Assembly (NCBI GenBank): GCA_035649895.1
Contig: DASRIS010000172.1
Span: 1-58,190 of the forward strand
DNA length: 58,190 bases
DNA from: DASSUC01 sp035649895
GTDB taxonomy: Bacteria > Actinomycetota > Actinomycetes > Mycobacteriales > Micromonosporaceae
Reading direction: 5' to 3'
Under the pieces are notes generated by a model, which saw nothing but the letters and a program-made list of their open reading frames with translations, did no database searches and was not told the DNA's origin. Numbering within the stretch: position 1 is the first letter of the stretch; every line of letters begins with the position of its first letter. Shown in pieces: positions 51,150-58,190 of the stretch. Position numbers and translations under genes: made by a program.

Positions 51150-52226
51150 CTAGAGCCGGTAGAACCGGCGGGCGTTACCGGCCAGGATCTTCTCCCGGTC
51201 CAGGTCGGACAGGTCAGTCCGGGTACGCAGCTGCTTCGTGCTGTTCGGCCAGGCGCTGTCCCAGTGTGGATAGTCGCTGGCGAACATGATGAAGTCGGCA
51301 CCCAGATGCTCGACCACCGCCGGCAGCAGGGACTCCTCGGGTTCGCAGGAGACGAACAGGTTGCCCCGGCGCAGGTACTCCACCGGTGGGCGCTGCCAGC
51401 CGTCCGGGACCCACGAACCGCGCAGCTCGTAGTGCTCGGTGAGGCGTTCCACGAAGTACGGCACCCAGCCGACACCGGCCTCCATCAACGCCACCCGCAG
51501 CTGCGGGTGCCGCTCGAACACGCCGCCGCTGACCAGTGAGGTCATCGCCAACATCTGCTCGAACGGGAAGCTGACACTGTGCACCTGAACGTAGTTGGTG
51601 AACCGGTCGTAGCCCACCTTGGCCAGGTGGATGCCGGGTCCACCGTGGACGACCAGCGGCAGGTCGGCCTTTACCGCGGCCCGGTAGACCGGGTCGAACC
51701 GGGAGCTGTCCAGGTTGCCGGTGCGCGGGGCGGGCGGCACCAGCCCGGCGACCAGGCCCAGCTCGCGTGCCTGCACGACGACCGCCACCGCGTCGTCCGG
51801 AAAGTCCACCGGCAGCACGCCCACGCCGTGCAGCCGCCCGCCGCTGCGCGCGCAGAACGCGGCCAGCCACTCGTTGTACAGCCGGGCCAGCCCGACCGAG
51901 GCTGACCGGTCCTCGATGCTCAGTGCGAAATGGCCCAGCCCAGGGAAGAGCACCATGTCCTCGATGCCGTCGCGGCTGGCGTCGGCGAGCACCCCGTCCA
52001 GGTGCAGCGGGTCGATGCCGTCCACCTTGAGCAACCCGTGGCCGGGTGGGCAGCCCGCGCCAGGACCTTCGACCTGCGGGTACGGTCGCCCTTCGATCAT
52101 GATGCCCGGCACCCCGTCGGTGCGCCGGCGAAACAGGTCCGGCCAGGTGGTGAGCGCCGTATTGATCAGCTCAACGCCCTCGTCGCTGCGCGCGGCCACG
52201 TGCGCGTCGGCGTCCACAACCTTCAC
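51150..52226 (-). CDS. amidohydrolase-2 family metal-dependent hydrolase or decarboxylase
   Basis: A 358-residue TIM-barrel protein of the ACMSD/uracil-hydrolase-like group. It has the D-x-D-x-H form of the first metal motif (VDADAHV), PLVVHGGPG in the middle, and FASDYPHWD near residue 320. The group includes decarboxylases and C-C or C-N hydrolases acting on aromatic or enol acids. The GTG with AAGGAG overlaps the stop of the upstream FemAB-like gene (GTGA), so it is coupled to it. It ends 7 nt from the convergent M28 gene. Substrate unknown. Confidence 0.82.
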   Translation of the reverse strand: MKVVDADAHVAARSDEGVELINTALTTWPDLFRRRTDGVPGIMIEGRPYPQVEGPGAGCPPGHGLLKVDGIDPLHLDGVLADASRDGIEDMVLFPGLGHFALSIEDRSASVGLARLYNEWLAAFCARSGGRLHGVGVLPVDFPDDAVAVVVQARELGLVAGLVPPAPRTGNLDSSRFDPVYRAAVKADLPLVVHGGPGIHLAKVGYDRFTNYVQVHSVSFPFEQMLAMTSLVSGGVFERHPQLRVALMEAGVGWVPYFVERLTEHYELRGSWVPDGWQRPPVEYLRRGNLFVSCEPEESLLPAVVEHLGADFIMFASDYPHWDSAWPNSTKQLRTRTDLSDLDREKILAGNARRFYRL

Positions 52227-53377
52227 GCCAGCTCCTTCGGTCGCTCGGACATTCCCCACATCGACCAGCCGCGTTCGGCGAACGCACTGGACGCCCACGG
52301 ATAACCGGCCCGCCAGGCGCGGCCCTGCACGGCGTTGTGCGCCGGGTCGCCGGAGCTGCCCTCCCGCACCGGCACCTCGACGACCCACAGTGGAGCAAGC
52401 CGGGCCCCGCGGCGGAGCTTGGCCTCAACGGCCTCCCGCCCGAAGTGGGCCCGGCTCAGCCCGTGGTCGTAGGCGTAGCGGAGGACGCCGTAGTAGACGA
52501 GGTTGAAGTACTCGAACGCGCCGGAGAGCCGGGCGTAGTCGAACCCGCACAGCTTGACGTAGCAGGCGCCGCGCCAGGGAAACATGAGCACCCCGCCGAC
52601 CAGCTCACCGCCGTTGAGGCAGCCGAGGATCACCGCGTCGGCCTCGACCCGGACCGTCTGCCGCCGCACGATCCGGTGCCACTGCTGCGGGTCGCCGCCG
52701 TGGCCGTACCGGCGCTGCACCGCACCGAACATGTCGGCCAGCTGCGACCAGTACGGCTGTACCGGCAGCGGCTTGACGGCCAGGCCGGCCGTGGCGAACC
52801 GGGCCATCTCCCGCCGGACCTCCCGTCGCCGCTTGTCCGGCAGGGCGGCCAGGTAGTCGTCGAAGCCCGTGCCTGGCAGGTCGACCACGGCGTCCGCGGT
52901 GGCGAACACCGGCGGACGGGACGGCGCGCACTGGTGCAGCCGCTCGGCCGCCTCAGTGCCCAGGTACAGGAAGAGGGCGCCGTCCAGGTCGTGCTTGGCG
53001 CACCGGTCCAGGGCCGCGGCCACCAGCGCGCGGGTCACCGCCGACCGCTGGTCCGCCGGCAGGTCGGCGGCGACCAGGACGTCGTTGGTGTACGCCCGGC
53101 GGGCCCCGGCGATGAGGTAGCGCCCGGTCCACCGGCCGTCGGCGCACCGGTCCGGCGCGTAGAACTCGTTCGTCTCCCGATGCACCAGGTAGGTGGGGAG
53201 TGCGCCGACCAGCCGCCCGTCGAGCCGCGCGGTCAGGTAGACCGGGTCCACCGGTTGCCCGGCGTCCTGCGCGGCGAGCCACTGGTGGCTGAGGTAGAAG
53301 CTGCCGTCGCCGACCAGCTCGTTCCAGGCGGCCGGCGCAACCGCGTCCAGGGTGTCGAGCCGATCGATGTCGATCAT
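52223..53377 (-). CDS. FemAB/GNAT-like transferase (peptidoglycan-biosynthesis/recognition type)
   Basis: A 384-residue protein with tandem GNAT-like lobes: LPDKRRREVRREMARFATAG, ELVGGVLMFPWRGACYVKL, CGFDYARLSGAFEYFNLVYY and HFGREAVEAKLRRGARLAPL. This is the DUF482/FemAB-like group. FemAB relatives transfer aminoacyl groups from aminoacyl-tRNA to an amine; in secondary metabolism related transferases add amino acids to small molecules. It starts inside the ATP-grasp stop (ATGA) and ends inside the amidohydrolase start, so all three are coupled. An aminoacyl transfer role is inferred. Confidence 0.8.
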   Translation of the reverse strand: MIDIDRLDTLDAVAPAAWNELVGDGSFYLSHQWLAAQDAGQPVDPVYLTARLDGRLVGALPTYLVHRETNEFYAPDRCADGRWTGRYLIAGARRAYTNDVLVAADLPADQRSAVTRALVAAALDRCAKHDLDGALFLYLGTEAAERLHQCAPSRPPVFATADAVVDLPGTGFDDYLAALPDKRRREVRREMARFATAGLAVKPLPVQPYWSQLADMFGAVQRRYGHGGDPQQWHRIVRRQTVRVEADAVILGCLNGGELVGGVLMFPWRGACYVKLCGFDYARLSGAFEYFNLVYYGVLRYAYDHGLSRAHFGREAVEAKLRRGARLAPLWVVEVPVREGSSGDPAHNAVQGRAWRAGYPWASSAFAERGWSMWGMSERPKELA

Positions 53378-54630
53378 GCCGAGGACACCAGCTGCGGCGC
53401 CCGTACCTCGATCGGCAGGCTGTCCTGCACCGACTCGGCGAGGGCCGCGGATGCGGCCGGGTCCACCGCGCTGGTGATGACGTAGCCGGGCCGGTCATGG
53501 CTGCTGCGCGGCCCGGCGATGACGTCGCCGGGCGCCACGTGTAGCACGACCCGGTGCACGCCACTGCGCTGCCGGGCCGCGGTGAGGTCACCGACCGCGG
53601 TGACCACGCCCGGTGGCGGGGTGAGGTACCGGATGGTGGCCGCCCGGTGGCGGGTCGGCGCCGACCGGGGCGCCATCCCGGGCAGGTGGCTGGCGACCCA
53701 CTCGCGTAACGGGTCGATCCCGGTGGCTAGCCGGACCAGCTCGGTGATCTGGTCACCGGCCGGCCGGGCGTTCACCTCCAGCAGCAGCGGGCCGTCTGGG
53801 CCGAGGATCAGCTCGGTATGCGCCGCACCGTGGCGCAGCCCGATCGCGTCCAGCGCGGCCAAGGCCAGCCCGGTGCACCGGTCCGCCACCGGTTCCGGCA
53901 GCGGAGCCGGGAAGGTGTGCCCGATCTCGACGAAGTACGGCAGCGGGCCGACCCGTTTCGCGGTGATCCCGAGCACCGCGGTCTGCCCGGCCCAGCTCAA
54001 CGTCTCCACGCTGACCTCGGCCCCCCGCACGTACTCGGCCAGCAGCGCGGCCCGGGCACAGCGCTGTCCCCGCGCGTTGTGGGTGCGCCGCAGGATCCGG
54101 GCGACGCTCTCGCCCACCTCGGCGGCGGTCGTGCAGAGCCGAGCGTCCACACTGGCCGTTCCGTCGACCGGCTTCACGACCAGCGGTAGGCCGAGCCGGT
54201 GCACGGCCGGCGGCACCTCGCCCGCGGCGCGGACGGCCACCTGGCGCGGCACCGGCACCCCGGCGGCCACGCACCGGCGCACCGTCTCCACCTTGTCCCG
54301 GGCGGCGTGCCCGGCCGAGCGGGACAGGCCGGGCACGCCGAGCCGGTGCGCCACCTCCGCGGCCACCTCGACGTGGTACTCACCGGCCGACAGCACCGCG
54401 TCCACCCGGCTGCCGGCGAGCGCGGCGACCACTGCGCCAGCGCTGTTGGTGTCGCACGGCAGCACGGTGGCGAACGCGTGCAGCTCGGCCGGGGCGAGCG
54501 CGTCCCGGCCGGCGTAGTAACCCAGGTCGCGGGTCAGCAGCGTGACGTCACAGCCCAGGCTGCGCGCCTGCCGGATCGCCGCCATCCCGGACCCGGACAG
54601 ACTCGTCTCGATGAATACCACCCGCGACAC
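53374..54630 (-). CDS. ATP-grasp carboxylate-amine ligase (second)
   Basis: A 418-residue ATP-grasp protein with VVFIETSLSGSGMAAIRQAR as pre-ATP Rossmann start, AARDKVETVRRCVAAGVPVP, LPLVVKPVDGTASVDARLC, LLAEYVRGAEVSVETLSW and an intact metal loop LLLEVNARPAGDQITELV (Glu and Asn). This is the carboxylate-amine ligase family of BacD/carnosine-synthase type. The GTG at 54630 has GGGGG upstream; the frame is open further but without a start. First gene of a coupled trio with the FemAB-like and amidohydrolase genes, and divergent from the second methyltransferase gene. Confidence 0.87.
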   Translation of the reverse strand: MSRVVFIETSLSGSGMAAIRQARSLGCDVTLLTRDLGYYAGRDALAPAELHAFATVLPCDTNSAGAVVAALAGSRVDAVLSAGEYHVEVAAEVAHRLGVPGLSRSAGHAARDKVETVRRCVAAGVPVPRQVAVRAAGEVPPAVHRLGLPLVVKPVDGTASVDARLCTTAAEVGESVARILRRTHNARGQRCARAALLAEYVRGAEVSVETLSWAGQTAVLGITAKRVGPLPYFVEIGHTFPAPLPEPVADRCTGLALAALDAIGLRHGAAHTELILGPDGPLLLEVNARPAGDQITELVRLATGIDPLREWVASHLPGMAPRSAPTRHRAATIRYLTPPPGVVTAVGDLTAARQRSGVHRVVLHVAPGDVIAGPRSSHDRPGYVITSAVDPAASAALAESVQDSLPIEVRAPQLVSSA

Positions 54631-54724
54631 GTGAGCGCCCCCGTTGCTCGAGTCGACGGCTCGCCATGTTACAGCGATACCGGAACCAGCGCGCCCTATG
54701 GTGTTATGTTCGCCAACGCCTGGA

Positions 54725-54773
54725 TCCGGTGGGGAAGGGGGATGCGATGTCCGGTGGGGAGGGGAACGCGATG
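54725..54773. repeat. tandem duplication of a ribosome binding site plus ATG
   Basis: TCCGGTGGGGAAGGGGGATGCGATG and the next 24 nt are near-identical copies (54725-54749, 54750-54773). Each contains a G-rich ribosome binding site and an in-frame ATG, so the methyltransferase gene has two complete initiation sites 24 nt apart. Confidence 0.7.
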
Positions 54774-55505
54774 ACTGACTGGGGCGCGAGCGAGCTGACC
54801 GCACCGGCCCAGGAGCCGGCGAACGCGGCAGAGCTGGACGGCATCACCGCCGATGTGCTGGCCAGGCTGGCTGCGGCCGGCTTCTTCGGAGACGGCGCGG
54901 CGGCGCCGGCGTTTCCGGCCGACCGGTTCGCCGCGCTCGACGAGCGGGTCCGGGCCACCTTCGCGGTGCCACACACCACAATGACCCCGCTGGCCCGCCG
55001 GTTGCTGTTCGGCCTCGCAGCCGCCCACCAGCCCGCGGTCAGTGTGGTGCTGGGCACCTTCGTCGGGTACGCCGCGGTGTGGCTCTTCGGTCCCGCGCTG
55101 CCGCCCGAGCCCCTGGTCACCGCCCGGCTGCTGGCCGGCTGCGACATCTTCGACGCCGCCATCGACCAGGCCCGGGCCAACTTCGCCGCGCTCCAGCCAG
55201 AGCACGGGGTACGGCTGGAGGTCGCCGACGCGTACGAGTTCGTCGACCGGTTCGCCGAGCCGATCGACCTGCTGTACCTGGACGTCGACTCGGCTGAGCA
55301 CGGCAAGCGGGACTACCTGGGCCTGCTGCGCCGGGCACAGGACCGGCTCGCCCCGGGCGCGCTGGTGCTGGCGCACGACGTGACGCACCCGTACTACCTC
55401 GATGACGTGGCGCCCTACCAGGAAGCGGTCCGGGACAAGGCGCGGTTCCGCAGGACCGCAACGCTGCACATCGACCCGTGCGGCCTAGAGGTCACCCTGG
55501 TGTAG
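54771..55505 (+). CDS. class I SAM-dependent (O-)methyltransferase-like protein
   Basis: About 244 residues (252 if the ATG at 54747 is used). SVVLGTFVGYAAVWLFGPAL stands in for motif I, which normally reads VxExGTxxGYxxxWL; IDLLYLDVDSAEHGKRDYL and LVLAHDVTHPYYLDDV match motifs II and III of O-methyltransferases. Family motif I has lost an acidic residue and one Gly, so SAM binding is plausible but not certain. The last 21 nt overlap the convergent GNAT gene. It is divergent from the ATP-grasp/FemAB/amidohydrolase operon. Confidence 0.75.
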   Translation: MTDWGASELTAPAQEPANAAELDGITADVLARLAAAGFFGDGAAAPAFPADRFAALDERVRATFAVPHTTMTPLARRLLFGLAAAHQPAVSVVLGTFVGYAAVWLFGPALPPEPLVTARLLAGCDIFDAAIDQARANFAALQPEHGVRLEVADAYEFVDRFAEPIDLLYLDVDSAEHGKRDYLGLLRRAQDRLAPGALVLAHDVTHPYYLDDVAPYQEAVRDKARFRRTATLHIDPCGLEVTLV

Positions 55506-56408
55506 CTGGCGCATCCGGAACATCACCGTCTCCGGGCGGAAGCCCAGGTAGCCGTACATCGCCTTGATCGGTCCACCGTCCGGAGTGGAGCGGTCGACCA
55601 GCAGGTGGCAGTGGACCGCCCCGACCTGGAGGGCACGCCGCCGGGCCGCGCCGTACAGGCCGGTCATCAGGGACAGGCTCATCCTCCGGTACTCCGGACG
55701 CACGGCCAGCCCGCGCAGCAACCCGTATGCCGTACCGTCCGCCAGCGTGTCCACGACCAGCCGCAGGGTCGCGACCAGCCGGCCACCGGCGTCCCGGCAG
55801 GCGAACAGGTTGTCGTCGGACCAGTCGGCGTTCGCCCGCATCCGGGCCATATGCCGCGCGGTCAGCCGCAGCCGGAAGCAGATGTTGTGATGCTCGGCCA
55901 GTTCCGCGTCGCCGACCCGGGCGCCGGACAGCACCGGCAGGTCCGGCGCCCGGACCGTGCTGCCAGCCCCAGCCCCAGCCCCAGCCCCAGTCCCGGTCAG
56001 CGGCAGCAGCATGCCCTGCTGGGTCCGCTCCACTGCGAAGCCGAGCGTGCCGAGTGCCTTGCGCAGCACTGGGTCGTCGCCCAGCAGGCGCAGCTCGCGA
56101 AGTCCGGGCACCGGTCCGGTCAGCAGCGGCGCGATGAGCGCTGGCAGCTCGGCCGGGGGATGGTCGGCGGCGCAGACGATCGGCAGGTAGTTGTCCTTGC
56201 CCATCTCGTCGAGCGCGAACAGCGCCACTTCGCGGTCTGCCGCCAGCGTCGGGGCGGTGCTGACCCAGGCCGGCGGCGGCAGGTAAGGAATGTGGTCCCG
56301 GCGCCGGTACCGGTGTACGAAGTCAGCATCGACCCTGCCGGCGCCGGACACCCGGTGCCCGGGCGGAGCCTGTAGTACACGGCCACGCCCGGACCCCACT
56401 GGACTCAC
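55485..56408 (-). CDS. GNAT-family acyltransferase
   Basis: A 307-residue protein. The C-terminal half is a GNAT/N-acyl-amino-acid-synthase-like domain: ACRDAGGRLVATLRLVVDTL, LRGLAVRPEYRRMSLSLMTG and CHLLVDRST, ending MYGYLGFRPETVMFRMRQLH. The N-terminal half is distinct and joined by a GAGAGAGAG linker encoded by an AGCCCC hexanucleotide repeat. It should transfer an acyl or acetyl group to an amine. The GTG start is inside the stop of the 63-residue gene (GTGA), so the two are translated together. Adjacent diiron protein gene on the same strand. Confidence 0.77.
   Translation of the reverse strand: MSPVGSGRGRVLQAPPGHRVSGAGRVDADFVHRYRRRDHIPYLPPPAWVSTAPTLAADREVALFALDEMGKDNYLPIVCAADHPPAELPALIAPLLTGPVPGLRELRLLGDDPVLRKALGTLGFAVERTQQGMLLPLTGTGAGAGAGAGSTVRAPDLPVLSGARVGDAELAEHHNICFRLRLTARHMARMRANADWSDDNLFACRDAGGRLVATLRLVVDTLADGTAYGLLRGLAVRPEYRRMSLSLMTGLYGAARRRALQVGAVHCHLLVDRSTPDGGPIKAMYGYLGFRPETVMFRMRQLHQGDL
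55965..55994. repeat. hexanucleotide microsatellite inside the GNAT gene
   Basis: AGCCCC is repeated four times perfectly and once with a substitution, encoding the Gly-Ala linker on the minus strand. Changes in copy number would stay in frame and only alter linker length. Confidence 0.75.
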
Positions 56409-56596
56409 AGGTGCTGGATGCCGCTCGCGACGACGTCGCGGCTGCCGTCGATCTCAACGACGACGTCGCCCTGAACCTGGCGCTTCGAGAACGCCGAGTT
56501 CGCGCGTACCAACCGCGGTGGCTCGGCGCCGGGGAAGCTGACCCGGGTGCCGAGGACGCTGTCCAGTCGCTGGAATAGCTGTTCCTTGCTTGCCAT
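56405..56596 (-). CDS. 63-residue protein of unknown function, coupled to GNAT
   Basis: A 63-residue soluble protein: MASKEQLFQRLDSVLGTRVS at the start, then FPGAEPPRLVRANSAFSKRQ and ending RDVVASGIQHL. GGAGGGAGA lies at ideal spacing before the ATG at 56596, and the stop overlaps the GNAT start, so expression is convincing. No family recognised. In this gene neighbourhood it could be a carrier, a scaffold or precursor peptide, or an accessory subunit; it lacks the EDWGE-type end of amino-group carrier proteins and has no Cys. Confidence 0.6.
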   Translation of the reverse strand: MASKEQLFQRLDSVLGTRVSFPGAEPPRLVRANSAFSKRQVQGDVVVEIDGSRDVVASGIQHL

Positions 56597-56663
56597 CGCG
56601 TCTCCCTCCGCAGATGACCGGTGACCCGGTCGGGCCACCAGCGTGTGCCTCCCGACCCGGCGA

Positions 56664-57545
56664 CTAGGTGAGCGTCGCGGGAGGGTTCAGGTCACCGACG
56701 AGGAAACGGGTGTCGGGCAACGCGACATCGCCGCTCTCGTCGGCGAGCAAACGCGGAAAGTGCTGGGCCAGCCAGCTGGTCATCGCGGCGATGTCCTGCC
56801 AGGTCTCCCGGTTGGTGTGCGACATGCACTCGAGGAGCGTCGTGGCCAGGCTGGGATCCTCTCTCAGCCACTCGTCGATCTGCTGGCCGGTATATCGTAC
56901 GTGGAACATCTCGTCCTGCATGATGTCGTCGAGCACCGGCAGGGCCGCCTCAGTCAGCTGGGGAAACTCGTTCTCCCCGAGCACCTGCTGGTACATCCGC
57001 AGCACCGACCAGGAGCGGATCTCGATCGAGTGCACCCGGCAGATGAACGCCTTCAGCTCGTCGTCGAAGTCGAGCACCTCGTCCGCGGCATCCTGGTCGA
57101 CCGCCTCGTCCACGGTCCCGTAACCGGTGGTCGTGACCAGGTCCTTGAACTGGCGGGAGTGTTTCAGCTCCTCACCGACGTGCCGCTTCATCTTCCGCTC
57201 CAGCGGCGTGTCGGCGGCGTACCGGTCCGCGATCACCTGGATGCGCGCGGCGCCTTTGGCCTCGTCGATCGAGTTCTGCACGAGGTTGTAGGCGATCATG
57301 CGTCGGCTGGAGAGCACGGTTGCGGTCACCCCGAACATCGCCGGAGTCGCATACGCCAAGCCGGGGCCGAGAGCCTCGGCCATCAGGGTGTTGTAGTCCT
57401 GTCCAGTGTGGACGTCGTGATCCGCATAAAGCTTCTGCAGGTCATCGTAGACACGAAGCATGCGCTCTTCCGCTCCCGTTCCGGCCAGTACTGCTCGGGT
57501 AGCAAGATGTTGCGCCTCGCTGGAAGTAACAGAATAATTGATCAT
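56664..57545 (-). CDS. ferritin-like diiron oxygenase-type protein
   Basis: About 293 residues, all helical. Iron-ligand pattern of a four-helix diiron bundle: a Glu in IDEAKGAARIQ, E-x-x-H in GEELKHSRQF, a Glu in VHSIEIRSWSV and E-x-x-H in QDEMFHVRYTG. This gives two carboxylate/His pairs as in ferritin-like oxygenases and N-oxygenases (AurF and relatives), though I cannot place it in a characterised family. ATG at 57545 is assumed; a TTG at 57560 is possible and ribosome binding sites are poor for both. It lies 67 nt upstream of the 63-residue and GNAT genes on the same strand. Confidence 0.75.
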   Translation of the reverse strand: MINYSVTSSEAQHLATRAVLAGTGAEERMLRVYDDLQKLYADHDVHTGQDYNTLMAEALGPGLAYATPAMFGVTATVLSSRRMIAYNLVQNSIDEAKGAARIQVIADRYAADTPLERKMKRHVGEELKHSRQFKDLVTTTGYGTVDEAVDQDAADEVLDFDDELKAFICRVHSIEIRSWSVLRMYQQVLGENEFPQLTEAALPVLDDIMQDEMFHVRYTGQQIDEWLREDPSLATTLLECMSHTNRETWQDIAAMTSWLAQHFPRLLADESGDVALPDTRFLVGDLNPPATLT

Positions 57546-57607
57546 CCCTCGATCTGACAACCCGCACCAATCGACCGATGCAAGATCGACCGACAGGGTG
57601 CCTCAGG

Positions 57608-58190
57608 TCAACACCTGGCTCGTTCGATCACCTCCTCCGGAGAAAGCGGTGCTTTGGGGTGGTGGGTCAGGCATAGCGGCGTGTCTACCTTGACAAACGA
57701 GAACCCCTCACCCGCAGCGTAGAACTGGCCGCTGCCCAGCAGGCCGATGTCGGGCAGCCTGCCGCCCTTGGCCTGGGCCAGCTCCCGAGCCGCTTCGATC
57801 TGTGTAGGCGCATTGAGCAAACCGAAGAACTGCGTGGTCGCGTTGCCGGAGATCTGGTTGTGTAGGCCCTTAGGCGCCTGCGTGGCGAAGACCAGACCGA
57901 GCCCGTACTTGCGGGCCTGTGAAGCGAGCGCAACCGAGCTCGCCGTGCACGGGGTCCTGCCGCTCGACGGGGCGAGCGTCTGCGCCTCGTCCATCACGAA
58001 CAGTCCTCCCAGCGGCCGGTCACCGGCTGGGTTGCGTCTGATCCAGCTGAAGAGCGCCATCTGAAGCTGGCACCTCGATCAGCAGGGCGGCCGCCTGACG
58101 GTCGTAGGAGTCCGCGATGACCCGGGCGAGACCGGCTGCGGTACCTCTGCGGGAAAGCGCCGCCGGCCACCGGCCCGACTCTCGGCAGGT
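57608..58190 (-). pseudogene. HerA/VirB4-like ATP-binding protein, frameshifted, truncated by window edge
   Basis: The readable C-terminal part has Walker B in GGLFVMDEAQTLAP, SQARKYGLGLVFATQAPKGL and ISGNATTQFFGLL, as in DUF87/HerA-type DNA-translocating ATPases. It is open from an ATG at 58060, but the family runs on upstream: in the next frame 58190-58072 reads GLARVIADSYDRQAAALLIE. The frames join if one G in CTGG at about 58067-58070 is removed. So the gene has a one-base insertion (true pseudogene or sequencing error) and also continues beyond the window. Confidence 0.7.

Noticed and set aside
51150..52226. Loss of a metal ligand in the amidohydrolase (D-x-D-x-H instead of D-x-H-x-H)
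   Set aside because: The D-x-D-x-H form is a known variant within this family, so it is not by itself unusual.
56405..56596. RiPP precursor peptide
   Set aside because: The cluster has no recognised RiPP-modifying enzyme and the peptide has no leader/core division or clustered Cys, Ser/Thr or aromatic residues; kept as unknown.

Overview
The window is very GC-rich DNA with dense, often overlapping genes, many GTG starts and strong GGAG-type ribosome binding sites. It looks like the chromosome of a filamentous actinobacterium. The purSQL / purF / purM / DUF3073 / leucine dehydrogenase / bldC order, the aspartate-rich calcium-type repeat proteins and the Gly/Tyr-rich membrane protein suggest Micromonosporaceae, but I cannot name the species from sequence alone.

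Layout. 1-3.3 kb: a MaoC-like dehydratase (runs off the left edge), a large FabG4-type reductase and a divergent FadA2-type thiolase, the same arrangement as Mycobacterium tuberculosis Rv0241c-Rv0243. 3.4-9.9 kb: purB, a Gdt1-type transporter, purS-purQ-purL and a ComB-family phosphatase. 10-12.4 kb: a large membrane-anchored Gly/Tyr-rich protein and a sterol-carrier-family protein. 12.4-19.9 kb: an apparent insertion into the conserved backbone, with a divergent S-adenosylmethionine synthetase, a three-gene ABC-2 exporter, an amino-acid dehydrogenase and a thiamine-diphosphate enzyme. 20-27.6 kb: backbone again (purF, purM, DUF3073, leucine dehydrogenase, bldC), interrupted after purM by a radical SAM/SPASM maturase overlapping a 66-residue aromatic-tailed peptide, a convincing RiPP locus. 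27.7-36.1 kb: metabolic and housekeeping genes (F420-type oxidoreductase, methyltransferase, 3-hydroxyacyl-CoA dehydrogenase and enoyl-CoA hydratase, two Asp-rich repeat proteins, a substrate-binding lipoprotein whose halves appear swapped, thioesterase, STAS protein, M23 peptidase).

36.1-43.3 kb: two HicAB toxin-antitoxin modules bracket a six-gene operon (acyl-CoA-dehydrogenase-fold flavoenzyme, class III aminotransferase, SRPBCC protein, flavin reductase, membrane desaturase, lipid kinase) that probably makes and N-oxidises or phosphorylates a lipid-derived amine. 43.9-47.0 kb: a secreted PQQ sugar dehydrogenase and a FAD/Rieske oxidoreductase. 47.0-57.5 kb: a compact cluster with two ATP-grasp ligases, two O-methyltransferase-like proteins, an MFS exporter, M28 peptidase, amidohydrolase, FemAB-like transferase, GNAT, a 63-residue unknown protein and a ferritin-like diiron protein. 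There is no NRPS or PKS, so this looks like a ribosome- and NRPS-independent peptide or amide pathway I cannot match to a known product. The right edge holds a frameshifted HerA/VirB4-type ATPase.

Across the window, short minisatellite-like duplications recur in spacers and gene ends, and at least eight genes look leaderless (a TANNNT-type -10 box 6-7 nt before the start codon). I saw no tRNA, rRNA, CRISPR array or complete insertion sequence.
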